Translations under genes and position numbers: made by a program
The notes under the pieces: generated by a model
What the model was told of the DNA's origin: nothing
Database searches by the model: none
The model's input: the letters and a program-made list of their open reading frames with translations, nothing else
DNA from: a virus
IMG/VR virus record: IMGVR_UViG_3300035156_000119
Coordinates: 1 to 48,764 of that record
Direction: 5' to 3' (one strand)
Length of the DNA stretch: 48,764 nucleotides
Part shown: piece by piece, positions 25,405 to 32,322 of the stretch
How the letters are laid out: each line of letters starts with the position of its first letter
Numbering within the stretch: the first letter of the stretch is position 1

Positions 25405-26651
25405 CCGATACACAAATCAAGCGCGCCCTGCGCGATGTCGCAACCGAAGTCACCCTGAACGACGGCAGCGCGGGCAAGGGCACCGGCAGCTTGCGCCTTC
25501 GCATCCGGCGCAATGCGGGCGGCGTGTCGGCCACCTGGCTGGCTTTCTGGAAGCAGGACGGCCAGCGGGCAAGCAAGACCCTGGGCACCTACCCTGCCCT
25601 ATCGCTGACCGCCGCCCGCGACCTGTACGCCGACCAGGTGCGGCCAGTCCTACAGGCAGGCCAGAACCCGCGTGTGATCGTGGCGAAGACCGACCAGCCG
25701 ACGATCCATCGCATGTTCGAAGCCTACGTGGACAGCATGGGCGCAAAGGGCCGCGTCAGCGCAGAGGAAGTGCGCCGTGTGCTGCTGGTGGGCGAGCGCA
25801 GCGCCGCGCAGGTCATGGGGCGCACCAGGATGGCCGCCAGCGTCACGCCAGACGACGTGGTGCACTTCGTTGCCGGGTTCTACCGCCGCAACTATCGCGG
25901 GGCCGCAGACAAGGCCCGCAGCTACCTGGGCAGCGCCTTTAGCTGGGCGATGAAGGCGGCCAACGACTACACCAGGGAGGACCGGCAGGACTGGGGCATC
26001 AAGGTCAACCCGGTGGCCGCGATCCCCAGGGATGCCGGAGCCATCAACACCCGCGAGCGGGCGCTGTCTGCTGACGAACTGCGGTTCGTCTGGGCGAGCT
26101 TGGACGACAGCGAAATATCGGCCTGCATCCGGCTGCTGATCTGCTGCGGCCAGCGCGTGCAGGAAACGCTGCGCATCGACGCTGAGGAAATCGACCTGGT
26201 GGCGGGCACCTGGCACATGCCGAAGCACAAGACAAAGACGCAGCAGCGGCCCCACACGATCCCACTGCCAGGCCAAGCCGCGCCGATCCTGCGCGACCTG
26301 ATCGCCAGGCACCCGACTGGCCCGCTGTTCCCGGCGCGCAAGGGCAGCAAGTCGGCGCTGATATCGCACCGGAGCGTGAACCAGGCGCTGGGGCGCTGGC
26401 TGGCCTGGCCTGGCTGCCTGGTGGCCGACTTCCAAACCCGCGACCTGCGGCGCACCTGGAAATCGCGCACGCACGACGCTGGCGTGGATCGCTTCACCCG
26501 CGACCTGATCCAGCAGCATGCCAAGCACGACACCGGCAGCTTGAACTACGACCGCGCCGACTACCTGCCGCAGATGCGCCAGGCCATGAAATCCTGGGAA
26601 GTGTGGCTTGATCGAAATGTTATTGCACAGCGCGAATTAGCTGTGGCATAA
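25398..26651 (+). CDS. int: Tyrosine recombinase integrase
   Basis: 417 residues. The N-terminal arm-binding domain (KRALRDVATEVTLNDG, then SKTLGTYPALSLTAARDLYA) is the DUF4102 type of P4-like integrases. A core-binding region spans about 95-200. The catalytic domain has Arg253 (CCGQRVQETL), a Lys in the KHKTKTQQRP hairpin, Arg351 (RDLRRT), His374 (QQHAKHD) and the nucleophile Tyr384 (LNYDR). It catalyses site-specific integration and excision at the tRNA-Arg site just upstream. Its TAA shares a base with the next ATG. Confidence 0.95.
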   Translation: MLTDTQIKRALRDVATEVTLNDGSAGKGTGSLRLRIRRNAGGVSATWLAFWKQDGQRASKTLGTYPALSLTAARDLYADQVRPVLQAGQNPRVIVAKTDQPTIHRMFEAYVDSMGAKGRVSAEEVRRVLLVGERSAAQVMGRTRMAASVTPDDVVHFVAGFYRRNYRGAADKARSYLGSAFSWAMKAANDYTREDRQDWGIKVNPVAAIPRDAGAINTRERALSADELRFVWASLDDSEISACIRLLICCGQRVQETLRIDAEEIDLVAGTWHMPKHKTKTQQRPHTIPLPGQAAPILRDLIARHPTGPLFPARKGSKSALISHRSVNQALGRWLAWPGCLVADFQTRDLRRTWKSRTHDAGVDRFTRDLIQQHAKHDTGSLNYDRADYLPQMRQAMKSWEVWLDRNVIAQRELAVA

Positions 26652-26797
26652 TGAATGCCTTCGCTGCGAAAACTTCGGGAACTAACAGAGGAAGATCAAG
26701 CCGCGCCACACAGAAGTCGGCGCGCCGGAAGGCAACCGGCAAGAATTGCAGCAGAACAGAATCGCTGAATGACTTCATCCTTCAAGACGGCGACTAA
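26651..26797 (+). CDS. Small basic protein, unknown
   Basis: 48 residues, rich in Arg, Lys, Ser and Thr (NRGRSSRATQKSARRKATGK). The ATG overlaps the integrase stop (TAATG), the arrangement of a coupled gene. A basic peptide next to integrase might be a directionality factor, but no HTH is visible. Part of the DNA (GCCGG-AAGGCAA-CCGGC) can also form a hairpin, so it may instead belong to the structured RNA region downstream. Confidence 0.45.
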   Translation: MNAFAAKTSGTNRGRSSRATQKSARRKATGKNCSRTESLNDFILQDGD

Positions 26798-26810
26798 ATG
26801 GCTACGAAGG

Positions 26811-27217
26811 GTTGGCAGCCGGGAAAAAGCGGTTTTAGTGAGCCGACACACTCAATACGGGCAGTCCAATTGCTCTACGAGACTATAACTGTTCGAAGCA
26901 CGCCGATAGCCTCAGGGCGTAACCTGCGGCCCCAGAATTGCAGACGCAAAAAGTGTACGCCCTGGGGGTGGTTAAGGCTATGAGCAGTGGCCCCTTGACA
27001 GCCTGGAAAGACAGGCACCACACGCATGACGATTGCCGCGCTGGGCAAACAGCAGAGCCGTAAAAGGCTGTTCGCAGTCGTCAGGCGTGTGGTGCGCAGA
27101 ACTAAGCATCGCCGGGAACGGGGAGAATACCGAACACAGTCTATGACGCGGGAAGCCCGCCGAGACGCGCCGGAAACCGGCAATGGAGAAAGCCCCGCCT
27201 AACCAGCGGGGCTTTTT
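26811..27217 (+). ncRNA. Candidate large structured RNA of about 400 nt
   Basis: No convincing protein is encoded, but many long complementary arms are present. GTTGGC 26811/GCCGAC 26842. TAGCCT 26907/AGGCTA 26975 enclosing a perfect 9-bp CAGGGCGTA 26913/TACGCCCTG 26956. GCCTG 27001/CAGGC 27012. A 16-bp stem with one mismatch, CACCACACGC-A-TGACGA 27016-27032 with TCGTCA-G-GCGTGTGGTG 27078-27094. AACAGC 27048/GCTGTT 27067. GCGGG 27148/CCCGC 27156. GCCGG 27169/CCGGC 27177. It ends with a strong terminator. I do not recognise it as tmRNA, RNase P, 6S, SRP or a group I/II intron. Transcript ends are unknown; it may be read through from the integrase gene. Confidence 0.6.
27191..27217 (+). terminator. 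Terminator between integrase/RNA unit and leftward operon
   Basis: Stem AGCCCCGC / GCGGGGCT, loop of seven, five T on the plus strand. The minus strand also has a T-rich side, so it may end both convergent transcripts. Confidence 0.92.
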
Positions 27218-27218
27218 G

Positions 27219-27962
27219 CTATTCTTCGTCGGCGTCGCTGCCTTCGTCCGCGCCTGGCACTTCCATCGCGCCGTGCACTGGGCAGCACGCCCCCAGCTTC
27301 CGCGCCCACTTCCCCGACAGCCGCACCGTGTAGCCGCATGGCTCTTCGCCCATCCTGATGCTTCCGCTGCCGTCATCTGGAAGTCGCTTGTTTGTCATCG
27401 CAGTGCAGGCCGCCTTCAGCATCCTGGTCGTCTGCTTCGGCTTCGCATTGCTGCTGCCGCCGCGCTGGGGCGCTTCCTGGCCGTCTTCGCCCACCAGCTT
27501 GGCAGGATCGAGCGGGGCGCGCTTCGAACCGTACCAGGACAGCTTAGCGTGCGGCAGGGCGGCCAGGCTGTCGATCAACGGCTGGGCGTACGCCTTGAAT
27601 GCTTCGCCTGGCACCGTGCTGGTGAGCGGGCGCTGCAAGCCCAGAGCCAGCACCGTCTTCGCAAACGCGCCCTTGTGGCCGTGCTCGAACCCGACCGCCG
27701 CGTGCGTGAGTTCGTGCGCCAGATGGCCCGCGACCATCATGGCGTCTGCTTCGTCGGGGCGAATGTAAATCTGGTACGCGCCGTCCGCGCTGCAATTGGC
27801 GTTCCAGCATTCGGCAGCGGCGTTTCCGTCCTTGCCCGACGATGGGACGCCGATTGCAACGTGGAATTTCGGCAGCGGGAAGCCCAGTTCAGTAAAACGC
27901 GGGGCCATCAGGGCGGCCAGTTCGTTAAGCCAAGTTTCGCGGTTCATGGTGTCGTCTTTCAT
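27219..27962 (-). CDS. SprT-like zinc metalloprotease-like protein
   Basis: 247 residues. LAHELTHAAVGFEHGHKGAF contains HExxH and a following His, the zinc site of SprT-like metallopeptidases. The C-terminal part has a CCPVHG segment and an acidic end (DADEE). SprT/Spartan proteins act on DNA-protein crosslinks, and phages carry SprT-like genes in recombination operons. It is the last gene of the leftward operon, ending against the terminator. An in-frame ATG at 27947 could be the start instead. Confidence 0.7.
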   Translation of the reverse strand: MKDDTMNRETWLNELAALMAPRFTELGFPLPKFHVAIGVPSSGKDGNAAAECWNANCSADGAYQIYIRPDEADAMMVAGHLAHELTHAAVGFEHGHKGAFAKTVLALGLQRPLTSTVPGEAFKAYAQPLIDSLAALPHAKLSWYGSKRAPLDPAKLVGEDGQEAPQRGGSSNAKPKQTTRMLKAACTAMTNKRLPDDGSGSIRMGEEPCGYTVRLSGKWARKLGACCPVHGAMEVPGADEGSDADEE

Positions 27963-28020
27963 ATTGTTTAAACGGAGTAGACATCATGCCCTTTACTTCG
28001 TTTAAACGCAATGACCAGAC
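27963..28020. repeat. Two GTTTAAAC octamers before the SprT-like gene (copies 5, 6)
   Basis: Octamers at 27966-27973 and 28000-28007, 34 bases apart, in the intergenic region upstream of the minus-strand gene. This is the only place with two copies close together, which suggests a cooperative binding site near a promoter. No clear -10/-35 pair is visible in the gap. Confidence 0.8.
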
Positions 28021-28022
28021 GC

Positions 28023-28046
28023 AAAAATACCCGCCGAAGCGGGTAT
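28023..28046 (-). terminator. Minus-strand terminator
   Basis: On the minus strand ATACCCGC-TTCG-GCGGGTAT followed by T5. It lies downstream of the 59-residue ORF, so transcription of the SSB block should end here and the SprT-like gene needs its own promoter or read-through. Confidence 0.9.
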
Positions 28047-28073
28047 ATAGTTAATGTTGCTTGCCGAATACTT

Positions 28074-28253
28074 CTACGCGTGGCCGAAGTAGATGCAGGC
28101 GGCGCGTGTGCGGAACGTGGTCTTGTCCTTGCGCTGCACTTCGATCCAGTCGCCGCGTGGGCCTGGGTGGATGGCGACGACTTTGCCGTTGTAGTAAGTA
28201 TTGCCACGCGGCGTACAGGCGTTCACTTTGTTGCCGACTTTGATTTTCTTCAT
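28074..28253 (-). CDS. Small basic SH3-like protein, unknown
   Basis: 59 residues starting MKKIKVGNKVNACTPRG, with VVAIHPGPRGDWIEVQRKDK in the middle. The pattern of short strands and Gly turns suggests an SH3-like or KOW-like barrel. It is followed by a terminator. The family is not recognised. Confidence 0.6.
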   Translation of the reverse strand: MKKIKVGNKVNACTPRGNTYYNGKVVAIHPGPRGDWIEVQRKDKTTFRTRAACIYFGHA

Positions 28254-28298
28254 GGTTTTGTCTGTTTAGTTGCAGCAGATGCCCTGCTGCGCGGCTTA

Positions 28299-28400
28299 CT
28301 AGTCGAGAAGGATGGCTGCCAGGATGAGCCATCCCCAGCCGTCATTCCCGGTTGCGGCGACGATGATCGCGCCGATAATGCAGATGTGCGATGTCTTCCA
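28299..28400 (-). CDS. Orphan membrane-peptide reading frame without normal start
   Basis: Directly after the SSB stop, in the -1 frame relative to SSB, an open frame encodes a clear membrane segment (ICIIGAIIVAATGNDGWGW, then LILAAILLD) ending at 28299. The GNDGWGW turn between hydrophobic stretches is typical of small phage membrane proteins. There is no ATG, GTG or TTG in frame. Either ATT/ATC initiation, a -1 shift at the TTTTTAAA at the SSB end, or a lost start would be needed. The coordinates cover the open frame, not a defined gene. Confidence 0.4.
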   Translation of the reverse strand, partial: WKTSHICIIGAIIVAATGNDGWGWLILAAILLD

Positions 28401-28402
28401 CT

Positions 28403-28852
28403 TTAAAAAGGAATATCGTCGTCCATGTCGCTGAAGTTCGGCGCTGGCTTCGGTGCTGGGCGTGCTGCTGGCGCACCGGCTGGACGCGCCGCAGGGGCTG
28501 GGGACGCCTGGCGTTGCTCGCCCTGGCCGCCGCCGTCCTGGCGCGGGCCGAGTTCGACGCTATCGACGCGGGCCGTCATCTTCGTGCCTTCGCCGCCGCC
28601 ATTCTTCGGGTAAGTTTCCAGCCTCATGTCGGACAGGGTGAAGCAGTGCAGCGACCCCTTGACCATGTACTGCGTCAGGGCTTCGGCTTGCTTGCCCCAC
28701 ATGCTGGCGTCGATCCACTGCGTGCCGCGATTGTTTTCGGCGTTCCTGTCGAAGATCGACACGGCCAGGGACAGGTTTGCGACCGCCGTTCCGTCTGGGA
28801 GGTAGCGCATTTCAGCATCGCGGCCCAGGCGGGCCATTCCGATAGATTTCAT
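28403..28852 (-). CDS. ssb: Single-stranded DNA-binding protein
   Basis: 149 residues. OB-fold sequence (IGMARLGRDAEMRYLPDGTA, then NRGTQWIDASMWGKQAEALT), then a Pro/Ala/Gly-rich linker and the acidic tip DDDIPF, which recruits partner enzymes. It protects ssDNA in phage replication and annealing and matches the Sak4-like ATPase and exonuclease upstream in the same operon. Confidence 0.95.
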   Translation of the reverse strand: MKSIGMARLGRDAEMRYLPDGTAVANLSLAVSIFDRNAENNRGTQWIDASMWGKQAEALTQYMVKGSLHCFTLSDMRLETYPKNGGGEGTKMTARVDSVELGPRQDGGGQGEQRQASPAPAARPAGAPAARPAPKPAPNFSDMDDDIPF

Positions 28853-28879
28853 TGTGTTCAGTTCTTTCGTTAGGTGAAA

Positions 28880-29086
28880 TTACTTGCGGCGGGCGTGCTC
28901 TTTGGCGCACCCGGAATTGCAGAACAACTGCCCCGCCAGCGTCAGCGGTTCGCAGCACATCGGGTTAAGGCATTCGCCAGTCGCCAGCAGCTTCGGCTCT
29001 GCTGCGGCCTTCTTTGCATGCTGCGCGAGCGCGCTTTCGGCCATCAGCAGATCGATGGCCTGGGCCTGGTCGAATTGGTCAGCCAT
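28880..29086 (-). CDS. Small zinc-finger protein, TraR/DksA-like
   Basis: 68 residues. The N-terminal helix (MADQFDQAQAIDLLMAESAL) and the Cys cluster (CLNPMCCEP, then FCNSGCAKEH) are like the C4 finger of TraR/DksA proteins that enter the RNA polymerase secondary channel. The DksA-type coiled coil is short as in TraR. It overlaps the upstream gene by eight bases. Regulation of transcription is plausible but unproven. Confidence 0.6.
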   Translation of the reverse strand: MADQFDQAQAIDLLMAESALAQHAKKAAAEPKLLATGECLNPMCCEPLTLAGQLFCNSGCAKEHARRK

Positions 29087-29684
29087 GTGTCACCCGGTAT
29101 GCGACAACATCGCCGCCATCATTCATGTAGGCGCTGCCGTCCGCGTGCAGCCAACGAAATGCCCCGGCTGGCTGCATGAGCGGCTGCGTGCCATCGCGCA
29201 TACGCACTTCAACCAGTCGTTTGTGCGGCACCGGGATCGGGCCGCCCTGCCAGTCGATCCAGTTATCGTTCGCTGGCTTGATTGTGTCTTCCTTGCGGCG
29301 GTTGAACAGCGGCGGCAGTGGGCTGACGATGCCGCTGGAATTGGCCGCGAACTTCTTCGCGTCGGAATGCGACACCAGTCCGACCTCGCCATCGCCGGTC
29401 ATGTAGGCGGCTCCCAGGGGGAATTCCAGATCGAGTTGCGACGCCGTGGCGGAGGTCATTTCCGACAGCCCCTGCAACGTGTGCGCTGCTTTGTCGATGT
29501 CTTGCATGCCGCCCTTATCTTTTTCTCGGGCAAGGTATGCAATGGCAGTCCCCTTCATGTAACCCCGGAATTCTTCTGGCGTCAGCCAGGCGCGCAGGAC
29601 TTCCCACGGCTGATACGCGCCAAGCTTTTTGTAATGGTCGCCGCCCACTTGAGTATCGAGCGCTGATTTCTGGTCTGTTGTCAT
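29079..29684 (-). CDS. DUF3310 phage protein
   Basis: 201 residues. The N-terminal 60 residues carry the DUF3310 signature: VGGDHYKKLGAYQPWEVLRA, then YLAREKDKGGMQDIDKAAHT. The C-terminal half (GPIPVPHKRLVEVRMRDGTQ, then FRWLHADGSAY) looks like an added module. DUF3310 is common in phage nucleotide/replication regions; function is unknown. Confidence 0.8.
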   Translation of the reverse strand: MTTDQKSALDTQVGGDHYKKLGAYQPWEVLRAWLTPEEFRGYMKGTAIAYLAREKDKGGMQDIDKAAHTLQGLSEMTSATASQLDLEFPLGAAYMTGDGEVGLVSHSDAKKFAANSSGIVSPLPPLFNRRKEDTIKPANDNWIDWQGGPIPVPHKRLVEVRMRDGTQPLMQPAGAFRWLHADGSAYMNDGGDVVAYRVTHG

Positions 29685-29890
29685 GGTTGTTTGTCGTTGT
29701 TGGGTTTGTTGTCGTTGGCCGCTTCGTATGCTTCCAGGGTGTCGAGCGGGTACACCACTTTTGCGCCGCGCTTGCTGAACGGCGGGCCTTTGCCCTGACT
29801 GCGCCAGTTCGCAAGCGTGCCCTTTTCGATGCTCCCGCCCCAGCGCGCAACAACGTCATCGGGGGTTAGAAATTTCTGTGTTACGGGCAT
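29681..29890 (-). CDS. Helix-turn-helix protein, excisionase-like
   Basis: 69 residues with a MerR/AlpA-type winged helix: FLTPDDVVARWGGSIEKGTL, then NWRSQGKGPPFSKRGAKVVY. Such small proteins act as excisionases or transcription factors. With an integrase in the genome and no other candidate, it could be Xis. ATGA overlap with the DUF3310 gene. Confidence 0.65.
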   Translation of the reverse strand: MPVTQKFLTPDDVVARWGGSIEKGTLANWRSQGKGPPFSKRGAKVVYPLDTLEAYEAANDNKPNNDKQP

Positions 29891-29904
29891 TGGTCCGGTT
29901 CCTG

Positions 29905-30873
29905 TTACGCGGCTTGTTCGCCGAGGATTTCACTGTTGATGTCGGCCAGTTCGGGGTCTTCCTGCGGCTTTTGCAAGTTGTCGAATTCCTGCGCGGCCAG
30001 CTTGTATTCGTCAGGGCATCCGGCCTTGCCGTTAATGGCTTCCTTGATCGCCGCTGGCGTTTTCTTCCATGCCTTCAGCAGTTCCGCTGTGCCCTGGCCG
30101 CAAGCCATCTTCAGTTCGCTGCGTGCCGCCTCAACTGCTGGGTCCAGTCGCTTCGCGCCATCGACCCAGGCGCGCAGGGCCAGGCCGTCGGCTGCCGTGA
30201 TGTAGTCCTGTTCGCGCCCCAGAATCTCTTTCAACGCCGAAGGGCATTTCAGAACCTGCTGCATCTTGCCTTCGTCCCACATCATCAACGATGCGGTCAT
30301 TTCGAACATGAAGTTCTTTTCGCAGATCGGCTGTACGCCCTGCTGGATATACTTCGTTTCGTTGCCGACTTTTTCGATGGTGACTTTTTCGCGGGCGCGC
30401 ACGCAGACGATGACGTGCATGTTCGACTGCAACAGCGTGTTCATCATCTTCTTGTGTTCGGCCTTGGCGTAGTTGTCGCGCTTGCCTGATTTTCCTGGCA
30501 GCGGCTCGCGCATTTCCAGCAAGCCGCCAGTGCCTTCGTGTTCGTGCGAGATACTGTCGATCACCAGCACTTCGACGCCTGCGGCCTGGAATTCCTTGAT
30601 CGAGTCGCTGTAGCGCTGCGGCGAGAACGGCGGTTCCAGATCGCCGATGTAGAATTCCTGGACATCTCCCGCCGCGTTCTTCAGCGTGTCGGCATACAGG
30701 CTGCCGCGCTTGTTTTCCGTGTCGATGAAGCCCACTTTGCTGGCGTCGAAGTTCGCCAGGCCGAACGCCAATTGCAGCGCGCTGTAGGTCTTGCCGCTGC
30801 CGCTGATACCGGCGATGCCGATCACCAGGCGCGCACCTTCGCGTTGCGCTTTTCGAATTTTGATAACTGCCAT
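29905..30873 (-). CDS. Sak4-like RecA-family ATPase
   Basis: 322 residues. Walker A is GISGSGKT (about 22-29) and Walker B VEVLVIDSISHEHEG (about 98-112), as in AAA_24/Sak4 phage recombinases of the RecA/Rad51 fold. Sak4 promotes ATP-dependent single-strand annealing with a cognate SSB. The exonuclease gene upstream and the SSB gene downstream complete a phage recombination set. The C-terminal helical part (about 225-322) is specific to the subfamily. Confidence 0.85.
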   Translation of the reverse strand: MAVIKIRKAQREGARLVIGIAGISGSGKTYSALQLAFGLANFDASKVGFIDTENKRGSLYADTLKNAAGDVQEFYIGDLEPPFSPQRYSDSIKEFQAAGVEVLVIDSISHEHEGTGGLLEMREPLPGKSGKRDNYAKAEHKKMMNTLLQSNMHVIVCVRAREKVTIEKVGNETKYIQQGVQPICEKNFMFEMTASLMMWDEGKMQQVLKCPSALKEILGREQDYITAADGLALRAWVDGAKRLDPAVEAARSELKMACGQGTAELLKAWKKTPAAIKEAINGKAGCPDEYKLAAQEFDNLQKPQEDPELADINSEILGEQAA

Positions 30874-30885
30874 AGTAGTGATGCC

Positions 30886-30972
30886 TTAGAAAATGATTTT
30901 AAAGATGCTGGCCCAGAAAACAGCCAGCGCGGGGATGATGCAGAACACCCAAGCCTTGCCGCGATAACTCAC
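30886..30972 (-). CDS. Tiny membrane peptide
   Basis: 28 residues from GTG 30972, overlapping the exonuclease stop as GTGA. The sequence is basic at the N-terminus then hydrophobic (AWVFCIIPALAVFWASIF), one membrane span. Coupled position suggests real translation; role unknown. Confidence 0.5.
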   Translation of the reverse strand: MSYRGKAWVFCIIPALAVFWASIFKIIF

Positions 30973-32108
30973 GCCGTCAGCAGATGCTGATGCTTCGACA
31001 GCGACCAGGCTGGGACGCTGATTTCTTGAATCTTCGTGCCGTAGCACGGCCACACGCCGGTACGCTTGCATTCGGCGTACGTCGCCAGATCGGCACGGTA
31101 CTTGGCGCGGCCAATGTCCCGGCTTACGTCGTCCAGGCGGTACACAGCGACGCCCATCGCCACGCCATCGACCACGCAGGCGGTCTTCTCTACGGCGACG
31201 AACAGGAACCCACGGATCGGTCGACCAGCAGCCGCGCAACCGTCCGTGTAGAACGCGTCTTGCACGTCGTATGCGTAAGTTGCAATCGACTTCCCGAACG
31301 CTTCCGGGCTGGCGTCTTCCGTAGTCTTCAAGTCCGCGATGTAGCCGGTGTCCAGCCACTTGTCGGGGCGGCAGCGGCACAGCACGCCAGTTACTTCATC
31401 GACCCAGTACACCGACTGTTCGGCCTTGCCTGGGGCGGTCATCAGGGCGCGGGCTGCGGGGTGCGCCATGACGGCGTCACGCATGCGGTGCAACTGGTCC
31501 CACGTCTCCGGTTCAAGCACGTTGCGGTGGCCGTTGTTGCGCATCCATTCGGCCTTCACGTCGGACCAGAGCGTGATCGGCACGCCAGCGTCGCGCAGGC
31601 GCTGGGCCAGCACCGGGATCGTGCCGCTGACGGACAGCAGGCCGTGACGCGTTTCGTTCATGGCCGCGATGTCGGATTTCATATCCGCCGCAGTCGCGCC
31701 CCGCATTGCCTCAAGCGTAAAAGTGGCTGGGTCGGAATCGACAAGTCGCGCCGCCAGTTCTTCCTTCGTGCCAGTGGTCGACAGCTTCGGCAGGCGGCCC
31801 TTGTTCAGTTCTTCGATCAACAACACCAGCTTGTCGGCCCCGTCGATAGCATCGGGGTAGTCCGACTGCCTGATACCCAGCGTGTATTCCTGGACGAACA
31901 GGTGCGGTTCCAAAATCATCGAATGGAACGCCTTACCGAGCGCCTTCGCTGGCGTCGTGTCGTAGTCATCGAAATTGTCGTTGGCGGCCAGTTCCTTGGC
32001 CCGCAGATGCAGCGGCGACTTGCGCACCAGAGCAAGGCCCGAGTTACTTACGCCTGGCCCGCCGTGGTAGTCCGCATTCGAGATGTTGTCATAGATACCT
32101 GGATTCAT
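30969..32108 (-). CDS. PD-(D/E)XK exonuclease, RecE/exonuclease VIII-like
   Basis: 379 residues. The start (GIYDNISNADYHGGPGVSNS) and core (KALGKAFHSMILEP, CRCRPDKWLDTGYIADLKTT, YDVQDAFYTDG) match the DUF3799/RecE nuclease fold: the Asp of RPDKW, the D-L-K of ADLKTT and the Gln/Tyr motif form the active site. It resects dsDNA 5' ends and leaves 3' strands for the Sak4-like annealing protein. First gene of the leftward operon. Confidence 0.88.
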   Translation of the reverse strand: MNPGIYDNISNADYHGGPGVSNSGLALVRKSPLHLRAKELAANDNFDDYDTTPAKALGKAFHSMILEPHLFVQEYTLGIRQSDYPDAIDGADKLVLLIEELNKGRLPKLSTTGTKEELAARLVDSDPATFTLEAMRGATAADMKSDIAAMNETRHGLLSVSGTIPVLAQRLRDAGVPITLWSDVKAEWMRNNGHRNVLEPETWDQLHRMRDAVMAHPAARALMTAPGKAEQSVYWVDEVTGVLCRCRPDKWLDTGYIADLKTTEDASPEAFGKSIATYAYDVQDAFYTDGCAAAGRPIRGFLFVAVEKTACVVDGVAMGVAVYRLDDVSRDIGRAKYRADLATYAECKRTGVWPCYGTKIQEISVPAWSLSKHQHLLTA

Positions 32109-32322
32109 TTCCGCCCCGTAAGTTATTCCCGATTATTTGCCGTGATGCAGCATGTATTGTAATGTATAATTATTGCGCTGTGGCAGTAATTCCGTGTTTT
32201 TCTTCTGATTCGGAGTGATATAGATCGCGGCCAAGGTTCGCAAATATATTCGCCATGCGCCACAGGTAGGTCAGCCATGCTGACTCATTTTCCCTTACGA
32301 CAGCCGAGAAATACTGATATCG
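32109..32322. promoter_or_regulatory. Divergent control region between leftward and rightward early genes
   Basis: AT-rich 214-base region between the exonuclease start (minus) and the helicase start (plus). It holds TATAAT at 32165-32170, an operator-like 14-mer GCAAATA-TATTCGC at 32240-32253 (one mismatch from perfect symmetry), and a GTCAGC/GCTGAC dyad at 32270-32284. The position is that of an early switch region. Exact -35 elements are not clear. Confidence 0.55.
32170..32256 (-). CDS. Possible small ORF in the divergent region
   Basis: 28 residues from ATG 32256 (starts MANIFANLGRDLYHSESEEK). The frame is open upstream to about 32370 without an ATG, with a protein-like composition (AWLTYLWR). 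It may be a real leader gene starting at a TTG inside the helicase coding strand, or chance. No ribosome site is visible. Confidence 0.3.
   Translation of the reverse strand: MANIFANLGRDLYHSESEEKHGITATAQ

Noticed and set aside
26851-26900. A second tRNA-like fragment (CAGTCCAATTGCTCTAC, like a reversed D/anticodon arm)
   Set aside because: No matching T-arm or acceptor stem around it; the likeness is short and may be chance.
26798-26983. A 61-residue ORF starting MATKGWQPGKSG
   Set aside because: It lies over strong complementary arms of the structured RNA, has no ribosome site and an unlikely composition at its end, so it is better explained as non-coding.
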